Source: Salegentibacter lacus (GTDB lineage: Bacteria > Bacteroidota > Bacteroidia > Flavobacteriales > Flavobacteriaceae). From it: DNA of 64,000 nt. The position numbers and the translations under genes were made by a program. Under the pieces are notes generated by a model. That model saw only the letters and a program-made list of their open reading frames with translations. It did no database searches and had not been told where the DNA came from. Numbering within the stretch: position 1 is the stretch's first letter; every line of letters starts with the position of its first letter. This document shows, one piece after another, positions 53,037 to 60,480 of the stretch. The stretch is from the NCBI RefSeq assembly GCF_020164555.1, contig NZ_JAIQZB010000002.1, forward strand, positions 186,001-250,000. The letters run 5' to 3'.

Positions 53037-56000
53037 AATAAGTCTTTACTTTTTGTTTATAAATTTCGCGCAAAGGTAAGCTTTGTCTATTTAAAATTTC
53101 GATAGAATCAAAATATTCTTTAGCCTTAATGCTTTGATCTTTAGTCGTGTTATCAAACTCCTGAAGATTGGTTTCAGACTCGCGTTTATTATTTTCCCCT
53201 TGCTGCAATTTCGCCTCCTCAAATTCCATCAATTCATGTTCCAGTTGTTGCAGTTTCTGAAGGTTTTCCGGATCAAATCCTTTCTCCAGAAGTTGTTCCT
53301 CAGCATCCTTCATCTGTTCCTCAATTTTCTTTCCCTGCCTTGAACCATCCTTTTCGTTTAATTCCTGCATACGCTGCCTGAGCTCCTGTTGTTCCTTATA
53401 GATTTCGAATAACTCTTCCATTTCGCCTTCTCCGATTCCTTCCCCGGGATTCTTCCCTTCTTCCTGCTTTCCTTTTTGTTGTTTTCCTTTCTCCTGAAAC
53501 TCCTTATTGATTTCCTGCTGTTTCTTCATAATATCCTGAAGCTGAAAATCTGAATTTTCACCCTTGCCCTTTCCTAATTGCGGGTTGGCTTGTTGCTGCA
53601 TCATGGAAAGAATTTCGCTAAGCATATAAGCCAAATCATTGGTGCCGGTTACTACATACTGCTGGCTGGCGGTTCCCTGGGGAAGCTCGTTTTCGGCAAG
53701 GCGCTCCAGCGATTTATCGATATCAAATTCAATATCGGTTAGGCTTTTAGTAATGTTCTCCGTAATCATAGGATTACTTAGCGCAAGGGAATACAGACTA
53801 TCATCTATATGTCTGAAATTCTCACGCAAATCACTTTGTCTTCGCAGCTTAGCGGCATATCCGGGATTATTCATTTCTATTTTACTAAAATCATCCAGAA
53901 GCTCCTCCTGTTGAAAAGAAAAGGTGACTAAATTATCAAGTATTTGCCGAAGCGTTTCAATATCCGCTTTCAACTCCTCCCTACTTTGCTGCATAGAACT
54001 TTGCTGTATTTTCTGACTCATTTCCATCATTTGCCGTGCGGCATTCTTCTGTTTTTCCTTAGCCTTTTGTTGTTCCCCTTTTTCTAAATTTTCCTCCGCA
54101 TCGTTTAGCTCATTTTTTATACTTTCTTCATCGACATTATCACGGGGTAAATCGGTGGGTTTTTGCAGTTCGTTATTATCCTTTTCCAGTTGATTCATTT
54201 CCTCCTGAAATTCTTCGAATTCCTTTGAAATTTCCTCTTGTTCAATTAAAGAATATTCATCAGTATTTTCTGACAATTCGTTTTGCTTCTCTGAAAGTTT
54301 ATCCAAATCCCTGGAGAGTTTTTGAAGTTTCTCCTCCACGTAATAGCGCTTGGTTAATTCTAAAAGTTGCTCCAGGTTTCGCTCTTCACTTTGGTTTCGT
54401 TTAGATAATTCCTCTAACTTCTCCCCTAATTCCTCCCGGTTAATCTTATCGGCTATTTCTTGTAATTCCTTAAGTAAAGCTTCATTTTCCTCCAAGCGTT
54501 TTTCATTCCTGTCCAGACGCTTTTTTAACTCTTCTTTTTCCGGAGAATCTGAATTTAATTCGTCCTGCTCCTCTTCAAAACTCTTTTTTAGTTTTTCAGA
54601 ATAATTACGCATCATTTCAGATTGCTGCCTTTGTCGCTGAATAAAATTCTCCAATTTTTTACGCTGATTATAATCCAGGTTTTCATTCTCCTTCTGCAAG
54701 CGGTTTAGCTCATTCAATTCTTCTTCGGAAGATTTAATATCCTTCAAACTTTCACTTAGATTATTTATAGATTCACCTTGCCGTTTTAACTTTTCTTCCT
54801 CAATTTCATCTGCTGTTTTTCTGCGGAAACTGAAGGTTGAACTCTTGGTACTTTTTGATCCATTAACTCCATCGTTATCCCAAAGTTGAAAATAGAAATT
54901 ATAGGTTTCTCCGGGTTCTAAATCTAAATTTCCCGGGAAAGTGTAATGAAATTCGTCAAAAGCAGTTTTGGAAATGGTAATTTCCTGCTTTTTAAGGCTA
55001 TCTTCTTTATTTTCAATATAATAAACCAGGTTTAAGCGGTTTAATCCGTAATCATCAGATAGTTTTCCGTAGAAATATTGAGTGCTGTTATCTATGCTAT
55101 CCAGTTTTTGTTGAATTTCCATTTCCGGCAATTCATCCTTAATAACACGAACGGAATAATCTAAAGCTTCAAAGTTTTTAATCGCATTATTTGAAGTACT
55201 CACTTGATAATCCAACCGCGAATAAACAGCTTGTGAATATTGAAAATCTGTATTCTCCGTGGAAAGTTTTACCAGGGAATCTTTTTTTGAAAAATTGAGA
55301 ATTTCGGTATTTCTGGTATTAAAATTCCATGTAATCTTAGTGCCTTCAGGAACATTTACATTTCCGGTTCCGCTTAAACTATCATCTACTTTTCCAATAT
55401 AATCGGGATAATCAAACTTCATATCTAAATCTAAAAGTTTGGGTACTTTAAGGGTTTCCAGCGTATATTCTTCAGAAGAAATTCCATTGGCACTCAATCT
55501 GAAATTCACATCAGTTTGAAGTCTTTTAAAGGTATATTCAAAACTGCCGGGAGCGATTTGTTTAAGAAAATAGGTTTGTCCGTTATAGGAAATCTCTGGT
55601 TTTTCGGGAGTGATATTTCCTTCGGTTTTTACCAGGATTTTATATTCTGAATTCTCCGTGGCTTTCAAAGAATCGTTTAAAATTATAAACCTGAATGGCG
55701 CGGGGGCTTCAAATTCGATATTATATTTTGCGAGCCTATCTAGTGGCGAAGCAATCAACTTAATATTTCCGGTTACTAAAAGTCCTAAAATCAATACTAA
55801 TGGAAATAATGCATATTTTAAGTATTTCCTGTTCTCCTTATAATCTACAGCGCGGGTAAAAGGAACCTTATTTAATTCAGCCGATTTTTGTTCAATTCCA
55901 GCTAATAATAATTCAGATTGTATTACATCTTTTTTAAGCTGGAGTACATTCAGTAATTTATCGTTTACTTCTGGAAAATGGGCGCCGATAATTCTTGAAG

Positions 56001-56277
56001 CTTCTTCATTATTTATTCCGCTGGAAAATTTAAATAGTTTTGCCAACGGGATTATCATAAAGTAGCCAAACAGTAACACCTCCACCCCAACAAAAATCCA
56101 GAATAAAAAACTTCTTGCCGAAGGTTCTAACCACAGAAAATATTCTATCGCCAAAACGCTTAGGAAATAAAGTAAGCCAATAGCCAGAAATAAGATAATT
56201 CCTTTAAGCAATTTATTCAGGTAAAACTTCCTGATAAAAGCCGCCAGCTTTCTTTTTATTTGATTGTAACTTTCCAT
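53017..56277 (-). CDS. DUF4175-like large membrane protein with very long coiled coil
   Basis: A 1086-residue protein with two N-terminal membrane helices (about 24-44 and 56-78) and a third near 150-172, then an Ig-like/beta-rich extracytoplasmic region (about 175-480) and a long Glu/Lys/Gln-rich coiled coil (about 490-1060). Bacteroidota relatives are annotated DUF4175 and have unknown function. The size and layout suggest a structural or scaffolding role in the envelope. It is first in a run with ybeY and mnmG. Confidence 0.8.
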   Translation of the reverse strand: MESYNQIKRKLAAFIRKFYLNKLLKGIILFLAIGLLYFLSVLAIEYFLWLEPSARSFLFWIFVGVEVLLFGYFMIIPLAKLFKFSSGINNEEASRIIGAHFPEVNDKLLNVLQLKKDVIQSELLLAGIEQKSAELNKVPFTRAVDYKENRKYLKYALFPLVLILGLLVTGNIKLIASPLDRLAKYNIEFEAPAPFRFIILNDSLKATENSEYKILVKTEGNITPEKPEISYNGQTYFLKQIAPGSFEYTFKRLQTDVNFRLSANGISSEEYTLETLKVPKLLDLDMKFDYPDYIGKVDDSLSGTGNVNVPEGTKITWNFNTRNTEILNFSKKDSLVKLSTENTDFQYSQAVYSRLDYQVSTSNNAIKNFEALDYSVRVIKDELPEMEIQQKLDSIDNSTQYFYGKLSDDYGLNRLNLVYYIENKEDSLKKQEITISKTAFDEFHYTFPGNLDLEPGETYNFYFQLWDNDGVNGSKSTKSSTFSFRRKTADEIEEEKLKRQGESINNLSESLKDIKSSEEELNELNRLQKENENLDYNQRKKLENFIQRQRQQSEMMRNYSEKLKKSFEEEQDELNSDSPEKEELKKRLDRNEKRLEENEALLKELQEIADKINREELGEKLEELSKRNQSEERNLEQLLELTKRYYVEEKLQKLSRDLDKLSEKQNELSENTDEYSLIEQEEISKEFEEFQEEMNQLEKDNNELQKPTDLPRDNVDEESIKNELNDAEENLEKGEQQKAKEKQKNAARQMMEMSQKIQQSSMQQSREELKADIETLRQILDNLVTFSFQQEELLDDFSKIEMNNPGYAAKLRRQSDLRENFRHIDDSLYSLALSNPMITENITKSLTDIEFDIDKSLERLAENELPQGTASQQYVVTGTNDLAYMLSEILSMMQQQANPQLGKGKGENSDFQLQDIMKKQQEINKEFQEKGKQQKGKQEEGKNPGEGIGEGEMEELFEIYKEQQELRQRMQELNEKDGSRQGKKIEEQMKDAEEQLLEKGFDPENLQKLQQLEHELMEFEEAKLQQGENNKRESETNLQEFDNTTKDQSIKAKEYFDSIEILNRQSLPLREIYKQKVKTYFEQTDN

Positions 56278-56365
56278 AATTGAGGCTTAAAAATACAACA
56301 ATTTTAGCGGAGTAATTTACCACGGGATTGATAATCCACACATTAGGTTTCGTTTAATAAGGTTG

Positions 56366-56373
56366 TATCTTTG
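56366..56373 (+). promoter_or_regulatory. Putative -7 element of gltX
   Basis: TATCTTTG fits TAnnTTTG, 21 bases before the gltX ATG at 56395; an in-frame TTG at 56371 lies inside it and is therefore not the start. Confidence 0.5.
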
Positions 56374-56394
56374 TGGTTAAAAACAAAATTAGAT

Positions 56395-57912
56395 ATGTCA
56401 GCTAAAGTTCGCGTGCGTTTTGCACCAAGTCCAACCGGCCCTTTGCATATTGGCGGGGTAAGAACAGCTTTATATAATTATTTATTTGCCAAAAAACACA
56501 AGGGCGATTTTGTATTGCGTATTGAGGATACCGATCAAAACCGCTATGTAGAAGGTGCCGAAGATTATATTATTGAATCCCTTAATTGGTGCGGAATTCC
56601 TTTTAACGAAGGTCCCGGCAAAGAAGGTGATTACGGCCCTTACCGCCAGAGTGAGCGCAAAGATATGTACCGAAAATATGCCGAAGAACTTATTAAATCC
56701 GATAATGCTTATTATGCTTTTGATACGGCTGAAGAATTAGACGCACATAGAAAAGACCACGAAGAAAAAGGCAAAACCTTTATCTATAACTGGCATAATC
56801 GCCAAAAATTGAAAAACTCCCTGGCACTTTCTGAAGATGAAATCAGGGATAAATTAGATGCCGGCGAAGATTACGTGATCAGGTTTAAATCGCCTGAAGC
56901 AGAAAATCTTCATATTAAAGATGAAATTCGTGGTGAAATGGAAATTGATACCAGCACTTTAGACGATAAGGTTTTATTTAAAAGTGATGGGATGCCAACT
57001 TACCACCTGGCCAATATTGTTGACGATCATTTAATGGAAATCTCTCACGTTATTCGTGGTGAAGAGTGGCTGCCTTCTTTAGCGCTTCATTTTATGTTGT
57101 ACAGAGCTTTTGGATGGGATGCCCCTAAATTTGCGCATTTACCGCTTATTTTGAAGCCGCAGGGAAAAGGAAAATTAAGCAAGAGAGATGGTGATAAACT
57201 CGGATTTCCCGTATTTCCGCTGGAATGGAAAGATCCAAATTCAGGAGAAATTTCTGCAGGTTATAGAGAAGACGGATATTTCCCTGAAGCCGTTACCAAT
57301 ATGTTAGCCTTTTTGGGTTGGAATCCCGGAACAGAACAGGAATTCTTTAAACTTAACGAACTGGTTGAAGCTTTTGAAATAGATCGTGTTCATAAAGGCG
57401 GAGCTAAATTTGATCCCGAAAAAACCAAGTGGTTTCAGCAACATTATATGCACGAGGCAGATGAAAAAGTAGTCGCTGAAAAGCTGGAAAAAATTCTTCA
57501 GCACAAAGAAATAGAAGCATCTTCAGAGTATGTGTTACAGGTAGTTGAATTAATGAAAGAGCGTGCTGTTTTTGTAAACGATATTTGGGAACAGGGTTAT
57601 TTTTTCTTCGTTGCCCCTACCTCATACGATCCTAAAAATGCGAAAAAAGCATGGAAAGAAGATACTTCAGACCTGATGCAGGAATTAATTGATGTTTTAA
57701 AAGAACAGGAAAGTTTTGAGGCTGAAACCTTAGAGGCAAAAGTAAAAGCCTGGATCCAGGAAAAGGAAGTCGGTTTTGGAAAAGTAATGCAGCCATTTAG
57801 GTTAGCCCTGGTTGGCGCTATGCAAGGACCCGACCTTTATGAAATTGCCGAAATGATTGGAAAAGAAGAAACCATTTCCCGTTTGGAAAAGGCTATAAAA
57901 ACGCTGGGCTAA
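56395..57912 (+). CDS. gltX: Glutamate-tRNA ligase
   Basis: Charges tRNA-Glu in the cytoplasm. The 505-residue protein has the class I signature FAPSPTGPLHIGGVRTALYN (HIGH equivalent HIGG) and KLSKRDG (KMSKS loop). It carries the RGEEWLPS segment and the C-terminal helical anticodon-binding domain. The genome also encodes GlnS (60481-62157), so this enzyme is expected to be discriminating, not to misacylate tRNA-Gln. A split terminator-like stem follows. Confidence 0.96.
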   Translation: MSAKVRVRFAPSPTGPLHIGGVRTALYNYLFAKKHKGDFVLRIEDTDQNRYVEGAEDYIIESLNWCGIPFNEGPGKEGDYGPYRQSERKDMYRKYAEELIKSDNAYYAFDTAEELDAHRKDHEEKGKTFIYNWHNRQKLKNSLALSEDEIRDKLDAGEDYVIRFKSPEAENLHIKDEIRGEMEIDTSTLDDKVLFKSDGMPTYHLANIVDDHLMEISHVIRGEEWLPSLALHFMLYRAFGWDAPKFAHLPLILKPQGKGKLSKRDGDKLGFPVFPLEWKDPNSGEISAGYREDGYFPEAVTNMLAFLGWNPGTEQEFFKLNELVEAFEIDRVHKGGAKFDPEKTKWFQQHYMHEADEKVVAEKLEKILQHKEIEASSEYVLQVVELMKERAVFVNDIWEQGYFFFVAPTSYDPKNAKKAWKEDTSDLMQELIDVLKEQESFEAETLEAKVKAWIQEKEVGFGKVMQPFRLALVGAMQGPDLYEIAEMIGKEETISRLEKAIKTLG

Positions 57913-57930
57913 GACATACACTCATTAGTT

Positions 57931-58070
57931 AAAAAGGCTTGTTTGAAAAGTTTTAGAGACGTCATTCTGAACTTGTTTCAGGATCTAATGTCTGGTTAAT
58001 TAATTCATGTTAGAAGCTGAAACAAGTTCAGCTTGACAATAAAAGTAAACTTTTCAAACAGCCTATTTTT
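57931..58070 (+). terminator. Split terminator-like stem of gltX enclosing a repeat copy
   Basis: AGGCTTGTTTGAAAAGTTT (from 57935) pairs with AAACTTTTCAAACAGCCT (58047-58064) over 18 positions with one bulged T, followed by A and seven Ts. The 90-base loop is a repeat copy. Confidence 0.7.
57960..58038. repeat. Two-hairpin intergenic repeat, copy inside the gltX terminator
   Basis: Outer GTCA/TGAC arms, an inner ATTCTGAACTTGTTTCAG hairpin and a second AGCTGAAACAAGTTCAGCT hairpin, almost the same as copies 1 and 59257. Confidence 0.78.
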
Positions 58071-58108
58071 TTCCTACCTCCTACCACATAGCTAAGTAAA
58101 ATACTTAA

Positions 58109-58195
58109 GAGCAAGCTTACGAAGTATTATGATTGGAAATACAATTTGATTTAGAGGCAAGCCTCGGAATATTTAATCTCGATTATCGAGCAAAG
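58109..58195. repeat. Second dispersed repeat (CTCGATTATCGAG type), copy A
   Basis: Blocks GAGCAAGCTTACGAAGTATTA and GAGGCAAGCCTC are followed by AATCTCGATTATCGAGCAAA. The last block recurs at 62524-62545. The palindrome ends 46 bases before the SPFH gene. Confidence 0.6.
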
Positions 58196-58236
58196 TTTCA
58201 CTATCTTGGGGAACAATCAATTCATAAACTTCAAAT

Positions 58237-59199
58237 ATGCTTAGCTACGTCTTCATCCCCATCATTATTGTTTTATTTCTGGTGATCCTTTTCAGCGGAA
58301 TTTTCACTGTTCGCCAACAAAAAGCGGCGATTTTAGAACGATTTGGAAAGTTTAAAAGCATTAAAAATTCCGGACTTCATTTAAAGATTCCTATAATAGA
58401 TCAAATTGCCGGTAGAATCAATTTAAAAGTACAACAGCTGGATGTTCTGGTGGAAACCAAAACCAAGGATAACGTATTTGTAAAGTTGAAAATTTCAGTA
58501 CAATTCCAGGTTATCAGAACCAATATTTACGATGCCTTCTATAAACTTGAAAGTCCGTCAGATCAGATTACTTCTTATGTTTTTGATGTTGTAAGAGCTG
58601 AAGTTCCAAAAATGATCCTTGATGATGTTTTTGAACGAAAAGACGATATTGCCATTGCCGTTAACCGTGAGCTTAATCAATCTATGCAGGATTATGGTTA
58701 TGACATCATTAAAACGCTTGTAACAGACATTGATCCCGATGAGCAGGTGAAACACGCTATGAACAGAATAAACTCGGCAGAACGCGAGAAAGTGGCTGCA
58801 GAGTACGAAGGAGAAGCCGAAAGAATACGAATTGTGGCTAAAGCGCGCGCCGAAGCCGAAAGTAAGCGCTTACAGGGACAGGGAATTGCCGACCAAAGAA
58901 GAGAAATTGCCCGCGGACTTGAAGAAAGTGTTGATGTACTTAATAATGTTGGTATAAACTCCCAGGAAGCTTCGGCTTTAATTGTGGTGACACAGCATTA
59001 CGATACACTGCAAGCCATTGGTGAAGAAACCAACAGTAATCTTATTTTATTGCCGAATTCGCCCCAGGCCGGTAGCGATATGCTAAATAATATGGTGGCT
59101 TCTTTTACAGCTTCTAACCAGATTGGGGAAGCTATGCGTAAGAAAAACGAAGAAATTGAACAGGAGAAAAAGAATCAGGATGATTCTAGAAAGAAGTAA
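58237..59199 (+). CDS. SPFH/Band 7 (stomatin-like) membrane protein
   Basis: A 320-residue protein with one N-terminal membrane helix (about 3-24), an SPFH domain (about 25-190) beginning TVRQQKAAILERFGKFKS, and a C-terminal Ala/Glu/Arg-rich coiled coil (about 180-235, REKVAAEYEGEAERIRIVAKA). Such proteins form ring scaffolds and membrane microdomains and often modulate proteases such as FtsH (HflC, QmcA). No NfeD-type partner is adjacent. It is a single gene followed by a split hairpin. Confidence 0.9.
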   Translation: MLSYVFIPIIIVLFLVILFSGIFTVRQQKAAILERFGKFKSIKNSGLHLKIPIIDQIAGRINLKVQQLDVLVETKTKDNVFVKLKISVQFQVIRTNIYDAFYKLESPSDQITSYVFDVVRAEVPKMILDDVFERKDDIAIAVNRELNQSMQDYGYDIIKTLVTDIDPDEQVKHAMNRINSAEREKVAAEYEGEAERIRIVAKARAEAESKRLQGQGIADQRREIARGLEESVDVLNNVGINSQEASALIVVTQHYDTLQAIGEETNSNLILLPNSPQAGSDMLNNMVASFTASNQIGEAMRKKNEEIEQEKKNQDDSRKK

Positions 59200-59226
59200 T
59201 TAAAAACCTCTTCTTGCCTAAATAAA

Positions 59227-59346
59227 AAGGGTTTGAAAGTTTGTTTCTGAATCCTACGTCATTCTGAACTTGTTTCAGAATCTAACATTTTAGAACCTGA
59301 AACAAGTTCAGGTTGACGGGGATAAAAAATAAACTTTCAAACCCTT
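59227..59346. terminator. Split perfect stem enclosing a repeat copy
   Basis: AAGGGTTTGAAAGTTT (59227-59242) and AAACTTTCAAACCCTT (59331-59346) are perfect 16-base complements. The minus-strand exit is T-rich, so it can terminate the DUF6327 operon. It lies between convergent genes, and the 88-base loop contains a repeat copy. Confidence 0.7.
59257..59318. repeat. Two-hairpin intergenic repeat, shortest copy
   Basis: CGTCA and TGACG enclose TTCTGAACTTGTTTCAGAA and ACCTGAAACAAGTTCAGGT, separated by only a few bases. It is the most compact copy and shows the family core clearly. Confidence 0.8.
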
Positions 59347-59367
59347 ATAATATCTATAAGAAGTTTT

Positions 59368-59601
59368 CTAACCTTTTACTTTAGCAGTTACCTTTTTTAA
59401 ACCGGTAAGCTTTGTTACAGCTTTAAGAATAAAGGCTTTTTGTAAAATAGATCCTGCCATACTTCCCATAAGCGATAAGGGAGACATAGCACTTTTAGTA
59501 CGCTCTACATTTAATTTGATCTCCTCCTGGTCTATTTTGGTTTGAAGTTTCAGAATTTTTAAATCCCGATCTATTTCTTTAAATGAACTGTATTCCTTCA
59601 T
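59368..59601 (-). CDS. Small DUF6327-like protein
   Basis: A 77-residue protein with a charged helical N-terminal half (EIDRDLKILKLQTKIDQEEIKLN) and a weakly hydrophobic Gly/Ala/Met-rich C-terminal half (about 38-65). It resembles a small flavobacterial family (DUF6327) of unknown function. It is last in an operon with a holin-like protein (5 bases upstream) and YtxH, a trio I associate with stress or stationary-phase envelope functions. Confidence 0.65.
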   Translation of the reverse strand: MKEYSSFKEIDRDLKILKLQTKIDQEEIKLNVERTKSAMSPLSLMGSMAGSILQKAFILKAVTKLTGLKKVTAKVKG

Positions 59602-59606
59602 AGCGA

Positions 59607-59957
59607 TTAGTCGTTAAAAAATTTTCTTGAAACTTTTACCAAAAGTAATTTTTCAATCGGTTTTTTTCCGAAAATAAGAACAAGGAGGAATAGTAAAAAA
59701 TAGAATCCGCCAACAATAAAGTAACCAGAAGACGGTGTACCTATAGCCTCGCTAATAACAATAGCCAGCGCTACAGAGACCAATATTAAAGCAAAAATGA
59801 AAAATATACCCAATAATAAACCCTGAACGAGACCAATGGCCCCCTTCATAGCAGATTTAAAGAATTGAAGTTTATAATATTCGGTATTGCTGTGGGCAAA
59901 TGCCTTCAAATTATAATTTAGCTCTTCAATACTTCTGTGTAGTTTTTCAAATGCCAT
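59607..59957 (-). CDS. Phage-holin-like (DUF1469-type) membrane protein
   Basis: A 116-residue protein with a polar helical N-terminus (about 1-35) and two membrane helices (about 40-68 and 76-98), ending in a basic tail. This matches the holin-superfamily proteins that occur chromosomally beside YtxH proteins; no phage genes are nearby, so a lytic role is unlikely. It lies between YtxH and the DUF6327-like gene with gaps of 10 and 5 bases. Confidence 0.72.
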   Translation of the reverse strand: MAFEKLHRSIEELNYNLKAFAHSNTEYYKLQFFKSAMKGAIGLVQGLLLGIFFIFALILVSVALAIVISEAIGTPSSGYFIVGGFYFLLFLLVLIFGKKPIEKLLLVKVSRKFFND

Positions 59958-59967
59958 ACAAATGCTT

Positions 59968-60339
59968 CTATACTACTGCTTTATTAGATTTATTGGAATC
60001 TCCGCCTTTACCTTCTTTCTGTAGTCTGGCGTTTTGCTTTCTAAGCTCTTCCAATTTAGTTTCCATTGCAGTAAGGATATCATCTGCTTTATGACTTGCT
60101 GAAGAAAGTGTTTCTTCCAGACGCGCTTCAAAGTCTACACGAGCTTGTTTAGCTTTTTCGGTTAAGTTAGAAGAAGTTTCAGTATATTTTTTATTTAATT
60201 TATCCTGAGCTTTCTTAGACTCATCTTTTAATTTTTTGCGGGTTTTTTCGCCGCTATCTGGTGCATATAATAAACCTACTCCTGCTCCAATTGCAGCTCC
60301 GGTAATTAATGCTAATAGTGTACTTCCTGTATTTGCCAT
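59968..60339 (-). CDS. YtxH domain protein
   Basis: A 123-residue protein with an N-terminal glycine-rich membrane segment (LALITGAAIGAGVGLLYAPDSG, about 7-28) followed by EKTRKKLKDESKKAQDKL and a long Lys/Glu/Ala coiled coil. YtxH proteins are general-stress-associated in several phyla; the molecular role is unknown. It is first in the operon and has its own promoter-like element. Confidence 0.85.
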   Translation of the reverse strand: MANTGSTLLALITGAAIGAGVGLLYAPDSGEKTRKKLKDESKKAQDKLNKKYTETSSNLTEKAKQARVDFEARLEETLSSASHKADDILTAMETKLEELRKQNARLQKEGKGGDSNKSNKAVV

Positions 60340-60374
60340 AATAGTTTTTTTGTTAGTTAAATTAATACTAGACC

Positions 60375-60382
60375 CAAAGATA
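60375..60382 (-). promoter_or_regulatory. Putative -7 element of the YtxH operon
   Basis: On the minus strand this reads TATCTTTG, 35 bases before the YtxH ATG. No housekeeping -33 element is evident. Confidence 0.45.
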
Positions 60383-60445
60383 CAAGATGGGTTAAGGCTA
60401 TGCTGTTAATAACCGGTTAATATGTTAAAATGCTTTACTAAAATA

Positions 60446-60475
60446 TTCTTAAAAACCCATATAACCAAATGGATT
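60446..60475 (-). terminator. Probable terminator of glnS
   Basis: On the minus strand AATCCAT and ATGGGTT pair over 7 positions around an 8-base loop and run into a short T-run, just after the glnS stop codon. Confidence 0.45.
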
Positions 60476-60480
60476 ACAGC

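Larger units (their letters stand above)
57913..58236. other. Intergenic region with two repeat families, no gene seen
   Basis: These 324 bases contain the split terminator-like stem with its enclosed two-hairpin repeat (57931-58070) and a second repeat with the palindrome CTCGATTATCGAG (58109-58195). No plausible coding frame is present. Confidence 0.75.

Noticed and set aside
59607-59957. A prophage signature suggested by the holin-like gene
   Set aside because: No capsid, tail, integrase or lysis genes are nearby; the YtxH and DUF6327 neighbours point to a chromosomal stress-type operon.
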